DNA of 64,000 nt, from positions 1-64,000 of the forward strand of contig NZ_BCQT01000023.1 in assembly GCF_001552215.1 (NCBI RefSeq), in the 5' to 3' direction. Position numbers and translations under genes: made by a program. The notes under the pieces are model-generated. The model was given only the letters and a program-made list of their open reading frames with translations. It was not told where the DNA came from and ran no database searches. The DNA is from Actinomadura macra NBRC 14102 (GTDB lineage: Bacteria > Actinomycetota > Actinomycetes > Streptosporangiales > Streptosporangiaceae). Each line of letters opens with the position of its first letter. Positions within the stretch are counted from its first letter, which is position 1. Positions 7,340-14,893 of this stretch are shown here, piece by piece.

Positions 7340-9225
7340 CGGAGGATCACCACCCCGGCCACGATGACGACGACGCCCGCGAGCAGGCCGGTGAGATAGG
7401 TCTGCGCGTTGCCGTTCTGCGGGACGCGCAGGATCTCGCCGAGCCGCCGCGCGCCCCGGGCGCTCCCGACGACCGTCGCGTCGATGCCGCGCGAGTCGAT
7501 GTCCACGACGTACCGCGCCAGTGCCAGGACCGGCCGGACGACCACCGCCGCGTACAGATCGTCCACGTAGAAGGCCCGTGCGAAGACCGGGAGGAGTCGC
7601 CCCAGCGCGTGGGCCGGGTCCTGGGCGGGGTCACGGTTCCAGACCACATACGCGGCTCCCGCTCCGAGCGCCGCCAGGAGGAGCCCCAGCAGCGCCGATC
7701 CGACATGCGGGCGCAGTTCGTCCGCACCGAGCCCGAAGAAGCCGAGGGTCGCGGCCGGGACGGCGAGCGCCGCGACCGTCCACGACATGATCCTCGGGGC
7801 CTCCCGGATCTCGTACGACCCGCGCGGCTCCCCGAAGAACGTCATCAGCCAGGCGCGCGTGGCGTACGCCGCCGTGAGCCCGACGGTCAGCAGCAGCCCG
7901 AGGTAGACCAGCCATGCGACTCCGGCGGGCAGATCCACAGCGGAGTGGTCGCCGCCGTGGAGGGCGGAGTGCTGGGCGGCCTCGATGACGGAGTCCTTGC
8001 TGAACCAGCCGCTGAACGGGGGGATGCCCACGAGTGCGGCCAACCCCACCGTCATCGACCAGAAGGTGACCGGCATGCCGCGCCGCAGGCCCCCGTAGTG
8101 CGCGAGCATGTTGGAGCCCGCCACCACGATCACGCATCCGGCGGACAGGAACAGCAGCGCCTTGAACGCGCCGTGCGTGAGCAGGTGGAAGATCGCGGCG
8201 GTGTCGCCGCCGACCGCGAGTCCCGCCGCCATCACACCGAGCTGGCTGATCGTCGAGTACGCCAGGACGCGTTTGAGGTCGTCCTGGGCGAGGGCCGCGA
8301 GCGCCGACCCGGCCATGGAGATCACCGCGACGACGCCGAGGACGGTCAGCGCGGCCGGCGCGGCGACGAACACCGCGTACAGCCGGGCGACGACGTACAC
8401 GCCGGCGGCGACCATCGTGGCCGCGTGGATGAGGGCGCTGATGGGGGTGGGGCCCGCCATCGCGTCCGGAAGCCAGGTGTGGAGCGGGAACTGTGCGCTC
8501 TTGCCCGCGACACCGGCGAGCAGCAGCAGCGCGGCCACCGTCACTGTCGTGTGCGGTAGTTGGTCGGCCTTGGCCAGGACGCCGTCGAGGGAGAACGTGC
8601 CCGCGCCTACGCCGAGCACAAGGATTCCGATGAGGAAACCCACATCGCCCAGGCGCGTCACGAGGAACGCCTTGATCGCCGCCCGTGAGTTGGCCCGGTC
8701 CTCCCAGTGGTGCCCGATCAGGAAGTACGAGCAGACGCCCATGACCTCCCAGCCGGCGTACAGGACGATCAGGTCGCCGGCGAAGACCACCAGCAGCATC
8801 GCGGCGGTGAACATGGAGATGAACGCGGCGTAGGAGGAGTAGCGGCGGTCCCCGCCGAGGTAGGTGATCGAGTAGACCTGCACCGCCAGCGCCACGCAGC
8901 AGACCATCAGCGCGACGACCGCGGACAGGCCGTCCACCTGGAGGGCGACCCGGATCGGCACGGATCCGGTGTCGATCGTCGTGAGCGTGCCCGTCCGCTC
9001 GCCGGGGTCGCGCCAGACGGTGAACGCGATGATCGCGGCGAAGGCGAGCGACGCCGCGATGGGCACGCAGGCGATGAGCGCGGGCCCGTTGCGCAGCGGC
9101 GGAACCGAGCCCGAGCCCTCGCGCGGGCGCCCGCCGAGCAGGCGCGTCAGCCGTGGGCCGAGCAGCATCCCGGCGAACGCCGCGAGGAACGGCAGCAGGA
9201 CGGTCAGCGAGGCGAGCCAGATCAC
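7336..9225 (-). CDS. nuoL2: NADH-quinone oxidoreductase subunit L, second complex I set
   Basis: A 629-residue subunit, the largest membrane component, with the long lateral helix of NuoL expected in the C-terminal 100 residues. Motifs include GWEVMGVCSYFLIGHHWED, GKSAQFPLHTWLPDAMAGPT and LKRVLAYSTISQLGVM. The start is GTG 9225, within GTGA overlapping the nuoK stop; this gives the usual MIWLASLTVLLPFLAAF N-terminus. An arginine/glycine-rich loop (RLLGGRPREGSGS) follows the first span. It belongs to the same minus-strand operon as nuoI-N. Confidence 0.95.
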   Translation of the reverse strand: MIWLASLTVLLPFLAAFAGMLLGPRLTRLLGGRPREGSGSVPPLRNGPALIACVPIAASLAFAAIIAFTVWRDPGERTGTLTTIDTGSVPIRVALQVDGLSAVVALMVCCVALAVQVYSITYLGGDRRYSSYAAFISMFTAAMLLVVFAGDLIVLYAGWEVMGVCSYFLIGHHWEDRANSRAAIKAFLVTRLGDVGFLIGILVLGVGAGTFSLDGVLAKADQLPHTTVTVAALLLLAGVAGKSAQFPLHTWLPDAMAGPTPISALIHAATMVAAGVYVVARLYAVFVAAPAALTVLGVVAVISMAGSALAALAQDDLKRVLAYSTISQLGVMAAGLAVGGDTAAIFHLLTHGAFKALLFLSAGCVIVVAGSNMLAHYGGLRRGMPVTFWSMTVGLAALVGIPPFSGWFSKDSVIEAAQHSALHGGDHSAVDLPAGVAWLVYLGLLLTVGLTAAYATRAWLMTFFGEPRGSYEIREAPRIMSWTVAALAVPAATLGFFGLGADELRPHVGSALLGLLLAALGAGAAYVVWNRDPAQDPAHALGRLLPVFARAFYVDDLYAAVVVRPVLALARYVVDIDSRGIDATVVGSARGARRLGEILRVPQNGNAQTYLTGLLAGVVVIVAGVVILR

Positions 9226-9617
9226 GGCGCCGCCTCCTCGTGCTGTTTCCCGGCCGGTCCCGCCGGTCCCGCAGGCTCTGCCGGTTCCTGCCCGGTGGTC
9301 TCCTCCGTGCCGTCCTCGGACAGGGCACGGAGCCGGTCGATGTCGATCATCTGGCGGTTGCGGAACACCAGCAGCACGATCGCCAGGCCGAGCCCGACCT
9401 CCGCCGCCGCGATCACGATCGTGAACAGCGTCAGGACCTGCCCGCCGTGCAGCCGGTCGCGCAACCAGATGTCGAACGTGACGAGGTTGAGGTTCACCGC
9501 GTTCAGCATCAGCTCGACCGACATCAGGACGAGGATGGCGTTGCGGCGCGCGAGGACGCCGTACACGCCCACGGAGAACAGCAGCGACGCGACGATCGTC
9601 GGATAGGCGAGATGCAT
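9222..9617 (-). CDS. nuoK2: NADH-quinone oxidoreductase subunit K, second complex I set, with C-terminal tail
   Basis: A 131-residue three-span protein. The two conserved membrane glutamates are in VLMSVELMLNAVNLN and IAAAEVGLGLAIVLLVFRNR. ATG 9617 shares a base with the nuoJ TGA. NuoK is normally about 100 residues. Here a tail of roughly 40 residues, rich in Glu, Pro, Gly and Ala (EPAEPAGPAGPAGK), follows the conserved RNRQMIDIDRL end. The tail has no recognisable domain and would face the cytoplasm. Confidence 0.94.
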   Translation of the reverse strand: MHLAYPTIVASLLFSVGVYGVLARRNAILVLMSVELMLNAVNLNLVTFDIWLRDRLHGGQVLTLFTIVIAAAEVGLGLAIVLLVFRNRQMIDIDRLRALSEDGTEETTGQEPAEPAGPAGPAGKQHEEAAP

Positions 9618-10162
9618 CAGACGCCGTCCTCCTCGTCCGCGCGCGCGCCCGATTCGGGACGAGCGCGTATGTCCGAGCGCGACAGGACGATCGCGCCGAC
9701 GAGGGAGGCGAGGAGCAGCACCGAGAGCACCTCGAACGGCAGGACCCACGTCCGGAACACGCTGGCACCCAGTTCGTCGGCCGAGCCGGAGCCCGCCTTC
9801 AGCGGCATGCGCTCATCCCGGAAGCCCATCGCCATCACCGTGACCAGTACCGCGGCCGTGGCGGCCGCGACCGACGCCGCCGCCCACCGGTTGCCGGAGT
9901 CCAGGTCGGCCGACTCCCCGATCGGTGCCCGGGTCAGCATGATCCCGAACAGCAGCAGGACGACCACCGCCCCGACGTAGATGAGCACCTGCACCCAGGC
10001 CACGAACTCCGCCGTGAGCACCAGGTAGCCGCCCGCCAGCCCACCGAGCGACAGCACCAGCCACAGCGCCGCGTGCACCAGGTTCCGCGTCGTCACCACC
10101 ATGATCCCGGACCCGACCATGACCACGCCGAGCAGCGCGAAGACGACCTCCTGCCCGCTCAC
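9617..10162 (-). CDS. nuoJ2: NADH-quinone oxidoreductase subunit J, second complex I set
   Basis: A 181-residue membrane subunit with five predicted spans. The signature AALWLVLSLGGLAGGYLVL followed by FVAWVQVLIYVGAVVVLLLF contains the pi-bulge helix of NuoJ/ND6. The start is GTG 10162 inside a GTGA overlap with nuoI, and the stop overlaps the nuoK start. Its hydrophilic tail is short (ARPESGARADEEDGV), unlike the long tail of the nuoJ at 56117-57088. Confidence 0.94.
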   Translation of the reverse strand: MSGQEVVFALLGVVMVGSGIMVVTTRNLVHAALWLVLSLGGLAGGYLVLTAEFVAWVQVLIYVGAVVVLLLFGIMLTRAPIGESADLDSGNRWAAASVAAATAAVLVTVMAMGFRDERMPLKAGSGSADELGASVFRTWVLPFEVLSVLLLASLVGAIVLSRSDIRARPESGARADEEDGV

Positions 10163-10728
10163 GCGTCCGCCTCCGGCGCGGGGCCCGGCGGGCTCGCGGG
10201 ACGCCGCGCGTTGCGGGCGGACGCCTTCTCCGCGGCGCCCAGTTCCTTGGGCGGCTCGGCGGACGGGTCATGGGCCTGCGGGGGCGGGACCGTCCACATC
10301 CACTCCCGCAGCCGTTCCTTCTCATGGGTCAGCTCGGCGATGTCGTACTCGGCGTATTCGAACTCGGGCGACCAGAACAGCGCGTCGAACGGGCACACCT
10401 CGATGCAGATCCCGCAGTACATGCACAGCGCGAAGTCGATCGCGAAGCGGTCGAGGATGTTCCGGGTGCGCGCGCGCCCGCCGCCTTCGGCCGGGAGCGT
10501 CTCCTTGTGGGAATCGATATAGATGCACCAGTCCGGGCACTCGCGCGCGCAGAGCATGCAGACCGTGCAGTTCTCTTCGAACAGCGCGATGACCCCCCGG
10601 CTGCGCGGTGGCAGATCGGGCTGCACCTCCGGGTACTGACGCGTGATGGAGCGCCGCGTCATCGTGCGCAACGTGACGGCCAGCCCTTTGGCCAGCCCGC
10701 CTCCTGGTAGCCGTCCCACGCGCCCCAT
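10159..10728 (-). CDS. nuoI2: NADH-quinone oxidoreductase subunit I (2x[4Fe-4S] ferredoxin-like), second set
   Basis: A 189-residue peripheral subunit. Two complete 4Fe-4S motifs are present: CTVCMLCARECP and CMYCGICIEVCP. It passes electrons towards the NuoB cluster. ATG 10728 gives MGRVGRLPGGGLAKGLAVTL, the usual membrane-lying first helix; longer upstream starts read into the divergent promoter area. It is the first gene of the nuoI-N half. In the absence of nuoE, F and G in this cluster, NuoI is the likely docking point for an external electron donor such as ferredoxin; that is inference. Confidence 0.94.
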   Translation of the reverse strand: MGRVGRLPGGGLAKGLAVTLRTMTRRSITRQYPEVQPDLPPRSRGVIALFEENCTVCMLCARECPDWCIYIDSHKETLPAEGGGRARTRNILDRFAIDFALCMYCGICIEVCPFDALFWSPEFEYAEYDIAELTHEKERLREWMWTVPPPQAHDPSAEPPKELGAAEKASARNARRPASPPGPAPEADA

Positions 10729-10836
10729 GATTGCGTACGAAGCGCCGCTGGGGAACGCGCTGGGTGCCGCGTTCGTCGAACCACACATGGGGCCTCTGGT
10801 CCCGTGCTTTGGTCGGCCTGCGGGCGAGGAGGGCAT
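10729..10836. promoter_or_regulatory. Divergent intergenic region splitting the nuo cluster
   Basis: These 108 bases separate nuoI2 (minus) from the helix-hairpin-helix gene (plus). Because nuoH lies beyond that oppositely oriented gene, nuoI-N need a promoter here. GAGGAGGG (10826-10833) is the ribosome binding site for GTG 10837. I could not assign confident -10/-35 boxes. Confidence 0.5.
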
Positions 10837-11742
10837 GTGAGCCATCACGCGGACGAGCCCTATGGCCCCGAATCAGGCCGTGACCAGCCCCGTCCCTCCC
10901 ATGGCCGCCCGCCGCAGCCACCCCCGCCGCGCGGCCGCGCCCCTCAGGATCGTCCGTCACACGAGCACCCCGCACCCAACCGCCCGATTTATGGGCATCC
11001 GTCCCAGGAACCGCATGTCCATCCGTATCCGCCTGGCCGTCCCTACGGAGCACCCGGCTGGCGCCCCACCTTCCCCCTGCCGCCGTCGCCGCGGCCCGTC
11101 CCGGTACCCGGCAGCGAAGGACCACAGGGGATCCTGTGGGCTTTCGTCCCGTTCCTGACGTTCGGCTTCGGGACGCCCTTCTCGTTCCTGTACGCCGCCA
11201 TCCGGCGCGGCTCGGCGAACTTCGGCGCCACCGCCGCCGGCTACGGCCTCGCCCTCGCCGGCGTCCTGGCCCTCACCTCGTCCGACAGCGCGGTCCTCGT
11301 CCTCCTGGGCTCGATGCTGACGGTCATGCTGTGGCTCACGGGCACCGCGCACGCGTTCGCCGTCCGCTCGTCGGTCTTCCCGCGCGAGATCCCGCGCAGC
11401 CGGCTCAACCAGCACGCCATCGAGGTCGCCAAGTACCGCCGGACGCTGCGCGAGGAGGCCCGCGCGCTCGCCGCCGAGGACCCGGCGCTGGCCCACGAAC
11501 TGCGGATCGGCCGCCCCGACGTCCCCCGCACCTACGACGACGGCGGCCTCGTGGACGTCAACCACGCCCCACAGGAGATCATCGCCGCCCTGCCCGGCAT
11601 GGACGCCGAGCTGGCCGAGCGCGTCATCCGGCGGCGGGACGCGCAGGGCGCCTTCGTCTCCGCCGAGGAGATGGCGGTCGACGCCGACCTGCCGCCCGAC
11701 ATCCTCCCGCAACTCTCCGAGTACTCGATCTTCCTGCCGTAG
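10837..11742 (+). CDS. Membrane protein with C-terminal helix-hairpin-helix (ComEA-like) domain
   Basis: A 301-residue protein. Residues 1-85 are Pro/His/Arg-rich and low complexity (RPPQPPPPRGRAP). Three hydrophobic spans follow at about 95-180 (WAFVPFLTFGFGTPFSFLY and the next two segments). The last 70 residues form a helix-hairpin-helix pair: DVNHAPQEIIAALPGMDAEL then a second turn ending at LPPDILPQLSEYSIFLP. The domain resembles ComEA and type II secretion GspK-like HhH domains that bind DNA or protein. GTG 10837 follows GAGGAGGG at good spacing; the ATG two bases earlier runs straight into a stop. It interrupts the nuo cluster in the opposite direction. Function unknown. Confidence 0.8.
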   Translation: MSHHADEPYGPESGRDQPRPSHGRPPQPPPPRGRAPQDRPSHEHPAPNRPIYGHPSQEPHVHPYPPGRPYGAPGWRPTFPLPPSPRPVPVPGSEGPQGILWAFVPFLTFGFGTPFSFLYAAIRRGSANFGATAAGYGLALAGVLALTSSDSAVLVLLGSMLTVMLWLTGTAHAFAVRSSVFPREIPRSRLNQHAIEVAKYRRTLREEARALAAEDPALAHELRIGRPDVPRTYDDGGLVDVNHAPQEIIAALPGMDAELAERVIRRRDAQGAFVSAEEMAVDADLPPDILPQLSEYSIFLP

Positions 11743-11798
11743 CGCAGGCCGTCGCACCGCGCTCGGCTGAGCGCCGTCCGCGGCCGCGCGCCGCCCGC

Positions 11799-12755
11799 TC
11801 AGCCGAGGGCGACCTTCAGGACGCCCGTCAGCGCGAGCTGCCCCAGCGACAGCGGCACCAGGTACGCCCAGGCGAGCTTCTGGAGCTGGTCCTCGCGCAT
11901 CCGCGGGTAGCTCACCCGCAGCCAGATGACGAGGAACGCCAGCACCCCCACCTTGATCAGCGTCCAGAGCCAGCCCAGCTCGGCGTCCAGGAACGGGCCT
12001 TTCCAGCCCCCCAGGAACAGGACGGTCGTCAAGCCGCACAGCACCACGATCCCGGCGTACTCGGCGAGCAGGAACAGCGCGAACCGCAGCCCCCCGTACT
12101 CGGTGTACGGGCCGAAGATGATCTCCGAGTCGGCCACCGGCATGTCGAACGGCGGGCGGCGCAGCTCGGCCAGCCCCGCGACGAAGAACACGACGGCGCC
12201 GATCGCCTGCCACGGCAGCCAGTACCAGCGCCACTCGTCCACGATCCCGGTCAGCGACAGCGTGCCCGCCGCCATCGCCACCGAGGACGCCGCGAACACC
12301 ATCGGCAGCTCGTACGACATCAGCTGCGCCGCGACCCGCATCCCGCCGAGCAGCGAGTACTTGTTCGCGCTCGCCCAGCCCGCCATGATCGCGCCGATCA
12401 CGCCGATGCCCATCACCGCGAGCGCGAAGAACAGCCCGAGGCCGAGGTCCAGCGCCACCTGCCCGTCCGGGCCCACCGGCACCACGATCAGGACGAGCAG
12501 GTACGGGACGAGCGCCACGCCGGGGGCCAGCTTGAACACCCACCGGTCCGCCGCCCGCGGGACGACGTCCTCCTTCTGCGCGAACTTCACCCCGTCCGCG
12601 ACGAGCTGCGCCCAGCCGTGAAAACCGCCCGCGTACATCGGGCCGAGGCGGCCCTGCATGTGCGCCATCACCTTGTGCTCGGCCTGCCCCACCAGCAGCG
12701 GCAGCAGCGCGAACGCCGCCGCGACCAGCGCCAGCTTGACGACGATCTCAAGCAT
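11799..12755 (-). CDS. nuoH2: NADH-quinone oxidoreductase subunit H, second complex I set
   Basis: A 318-residue, eight-span subunit forming the quinone-tunnel base. Family marks are HMQGRLGPMYAGGFHGWAQL, the DGVKFAQKEDVVP loop and ELRRPPFDMPVADSEIIFGP with acidic residues near the quinone site. ATG 12755 overlaps the nuoC stop by eight bases (ATGCTTGA). It is the last gene of the nuoA-B-C-H half and converges on the helix-hairpin-helix gene 56 bases away. It lacks the long cytoplasmic tail of the nuoH at 57611-58945. Confidence 0.95.
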   Translation of the reverse strand: MLEIVVKLALVAAAFALLPLLVGQAEHKVMAHMQGRLGPMYAGGFHGWAQLVADGVKFAQKEDVVPRAADRWVFKLAPGVALVPYLLVLIVVPVGPDGQVALDLGLGLFFALAVMGIGVIGAIMAGWASANKYSLLGGMRVAAQLMSYELPMVFAASSVAMAAGTLSLTGIVDEWRWYWLPWQAIGAVVFFVAGLAELRRPPFDMPVADSEIIFGPYTEYGGLRFALFLLAEYAGIVVLCGLTTVLFLGGWKGPFLDAELGWLWTLIKVGVLAFLVIWLRVSYPRMREDQLQKLAWAYLVPLSLGQLALTGVLKVALG

Positions 12756-13326
12756 TCGGCCCCCAGTCCTCCGGAACGCCGGGTGGGCGGACGCGGCGGC
12801 GGCTCGGCGCACCGTGCCCGGACTCGCCGGGCTCCTTGGCGCCCGGCCACGCCTTGGCGACACGGGCGGCGAGCACGAAGTCCTTGCGCAGCGGATTGCC
12901 TTCGAAACCGTCCGGCAACAGCAGCGGGACGAGGTGCGGGTGGCCCTCGAAGACCACCCCGAACATCTCGAAGGTCTCCCGCTCGTGCCACGCGGCACCG
13001 CGGTAGACGCCCGTCGCGGTCGGCAGCACCGGGTCGGCGCGCGGGACGCGCGTGCGGACGAGGTGGTGGTGGCGCCGCGCCGGCGAGTACACGTGCACGA
13101 CGACGGCGAAGCCCTCCTCCAGCTCGTCGACGCCGGTCAGCCAGTCGAAGAAGGTGCAGTCCAGCTCGTCCCGCGCGAAGGTGAGCGCCGCCAGCCAGTG
13201 GTCGGACGGCACCCCCACGGCGAGCCCGCCGAACGTCTCCTCGGTCGTGATCTCGTCGCCGAACCGCTCCGTCCAGGCCGCCGCGAGGGCCACCGGGTCG
13301 GGCGCGGGGGCGGGGGTCGCGTTCAT
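12748..13326 (-). CDS. nuoC2: NADH-quinone oxidoreductase subunit C, second complex I set (no NuoD follows)
   Basis: A 192-residue peripheral subunit. The 30-kDa signature is clear: AWHERETFEMFGVVFEGHP, then LVPLLLPDGFEGNPLRKDF. A Pro/Arg-rich tail of about 35 residues ends the protein (PSRRRVRPPGVPEDW). In most nuo operons nuoD follows; here the nuoC stop overlaps the nuoH start directly, so nuoD is absent and NuoC is not fused to it. ATG 13326 overlaps the nuoB stop. Confidence 0.94.
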   Translation of the reverse strand: MNATPAPAPDPVALAAAWTERFGDEITTEETFGGLAVGVPSDHWLAALTFARDELDCTFFDWLTGVDELEEGFAVVVHVYSPARRHHHLVRTRVPRADPVLPTATGVYRGAAWHERETFEMFGVVFEGHPHLVPLLLPDGFEGNPLRKDFVLAARVAKAWPGAKEPGESGHGAPSRRRVRPPGVPEDWGPNA

Positions 13327-14282
13327 CGGTGGCGTCCGATCTCGTCGTTCCCGTCGTCGGCGAGGCCGGGGATGATCGACGGGTCGTGGTCGCGGGGCGG
13401 ACCGGCGTCCTCTGGCGTGGAGGGTCGCCTCCGTTCGGGCGGCGAGGAGCCGGGCCGGGGAGCGTCGGCGCCCTCCTCCTGCGCAGGCGTCGCGCCCTCG
13501 GGTGGGGGCGTCTCGTCGGCCACCGGCGGGATGGGGCGCGTCACATCGGCGGCCCCGTCCTCCTGCACGGTGGTCGTCTCCTGCACGGTGTTCGTCTCTT
13601 GCATGGCGGTCGTTTCTTGCATGGCGGTCGCCTCGTGCATGGCGGTCGCCTCGTTCTCCAGGACGGGCGGGAGCTCGCTCGTCGATCCGCCGGGATCAGG
13701 CTGGATCGGACGGCGCAAGACCGTGGCCGAAAGCGGACGCGGCGGAGGCGGCGGGGACATCGACTCACCGCCGGTGTACCGGTCGCCGAGCGACTCGGCC
13801 GCGATCTTCTCCTGGAGGTGGACGATCCCGTGCAGCAGTGCCTCCGGGCGCGGCGGGCAGCCCGGCACGTACACGTCCACCGGAATGATCTGGTCGACGC
13901 CCTTGGTCACGCAGTAGGAGTCCCAGTACGGGCCTCCGCAGTTGGAGCAGGCACCGAACGAGATGACGTACTTGGGCTCGGGCATCTGCTCGTAGAGGCG
14001 GCGCACGGCGGGCGCCATCTTGTCGCTGACGGTTCCCGAGACGACCATCAGGTCGGCCTGCCGCGGGCCCGGCGCGAACGGGATGACGCCGAGCCGGATG
14101 AAGTCGTGCCGGCTCATCGACGTGGCGATGAACTCGATCGCGCAGCAGGCGAGGCCGAAGTTGAACACCCACAGCGAGTACCGGCGACCCCAGTTCAGCA
14201 CGAACTTGATCGGCTTCGGCGCCAGCCGCGAGAGCGGTCCGACGCTGGGCGGCGGGAGATCGATAGTACTCACACAGGGCAT
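13323..14282 (-). CDS. nuoB2: NADH-quinone oxidoreductase subunit B with long repeat-bearing tail, second set
   Basis: Residues 1-175 are a normal NuoB: FGLACCAIEFIA, GACSNCGGPYWDSY and VYVPGCPPRPEALLHG supply the cysteines of the N2 cluster, the last iron-sulfur centre before quinone. The protein is 319 residues, about 140 longer than usual. The extra C-terminus is acidic and Pro-rich and holds five tandem six-residue repeats related to TAMQET, encoded at 13561-13650. No domain is recognised in it. ATG 14282 is the first start; GTG 14273 would remove three residues. The core cysteines are intact, so the subunit should be functional. Confidence 0.93.
   Translation of the reverse strand: MPCVSTIDLPPPSVGPLSRLAPKPIKFVLNWGRRYSLWVFNFGLACCAIEFIATSMSRHDFIRLGVIPFAPGPRQADLMVVSGTVSDKMAPAVRRLYEQMPEPKYVISFGACSNCGGPYWDSYCVTKGVDQIIPVDVYVPGCPPRPEALLHGIVHLQEKIAAESLGDRYTGGESMSPPPPPRPLSATVLRRPIQPDPGGSTSELPPVLENEATAMHEATAMQETTAMQETNTVQETTTVQEDGAADVTRPIPPVADETPPPEGATPAQEEGADAPRPGSSPPERRRPSTPEDAGPPRDHDPSIIPGLADDGNDEIGRHR
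13561..13650. repeat. Five tandem 18-bp repeats inside nuoB2
   Basis: Five consecutive imperfect 18-base units, the first TCCTGCACGGTGGTCGTC, lie at 13561, 13579, 13597, 13615 and 13633. They keep frame and encode a six-residue motif (TAMQET-like) in the NuoB tail. The first two units share CACGG and the last three CATGG, suggesting stepwise duplication. Confidence 0.9.
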
Positions 14283-14370
14283 TGTCGCAGCCGTCGCCGA
14301 TCCCGCCAGGGCCCCTGATCAAAGAGCGGCCCGGGAGCGGACCTGCGGACGGGCCGCAATTGGCACCCGC

Positions 14371-14742
14371 TCAGACCCAGGACAGGACGCCTTTCTTGGC
14401 CGCGTAGATCAGCCCGGCCGCCAGGAAGGCCAGGAAGACGAACATCTCGCCGAGCGTGGTCGCGCCATAGCCGGGCGCGGAGAAGACCGTCGCCCAGGGG
14501 AAGAGGAACACGGCGTCCACGGCGAACACCACGTACAAGTAGGCGAAGACGTAGTAACGGACGTATGAATGCGCCCATCCTTCGCCGACCGGGTCCACGC
14601 CGCACTCATAGGTGAGCAGCTTCTCGGCCGTGGGACGGTGCGGGCGCAGCAGCCGGTTCGCGGTCAGGCCACCGCCGACGATCCCGCCTCCGACCAGCAT
14701 CAGGGCGACCACGGCGACATAGGAGTCGAAATAGTTCGGCAC
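14371..14742 (-). CDS. nuoA2: NADH-quinone oxidoreductase subunit A, second complex I set
   Basis: A 123-residue, three-span subunit. The ND3-type loop LLTYECGVDPVGEGW with its reactive cysteine and the acidic VDAVFLFPWA segment are present. GTG 14742 is chosen because GGAGG stands five bases before it; upstream in-frame starts would add about 24 residues not found in NuoA. It is the promoter-proximal gene of the cluster, separated from nuoB by 88 bases. Confidence 0.93.
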   Translation of the reverse strand: MPNYFDSYVAVVALMLVGGGIVGGGLTANRLLRPHRPTAEKLLTYECGVDPVGEGWAHSYVRYYVFAYLYVVFAVDAVFLFPWATVFSAPGYGATTLGEMFVFLAFLAAGLIYAAKKGVLSWV

Positions 14743-14825
14743 CAGGACCTCCGTTCCAGCGTCCAACCAGTATCCCTGAACGCCGTATGCGGGAGTGTGA
14801 CGTCGTACCTCCACCTCGGAGGATC

Positions 14826-14838
14826 ACAATGTCATTGT
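14826..14838. promoter_or_regulatory. Short palindrome between nuoA2 and the divergent membrane protein
   Basis: ACAATG-T-CATTGT (14826-14838) is a perfect palindrome in the 151-base divergent gap, 84 bases before the nuoA start and 56 before the plus-strand start. It is AT-rich against the background. It does not fit the Rex consensus well. A regulator site is plausible but unproven. Confidence 0.4.
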
Positions 14839-14893
14839 TTTGCTGCACACTGGGTTAAGCATGGGGTCAGTTGACCTGGAAGGACGTGAACGG

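Noticed and set aside
13561..13650. Tandem repeats considered as a CRISPR or satellite
   Set aside because: Units are adjacent without spacers and keep the nuoB reading frame, so they are a coding repeat.
14826..14838. Rex-type redox operator before nuoA2
   Set aside because: ACAATGTCATTGT lacks the TGTGA/TCACA core expected for Rex; kept only as an unassigned palindrome.
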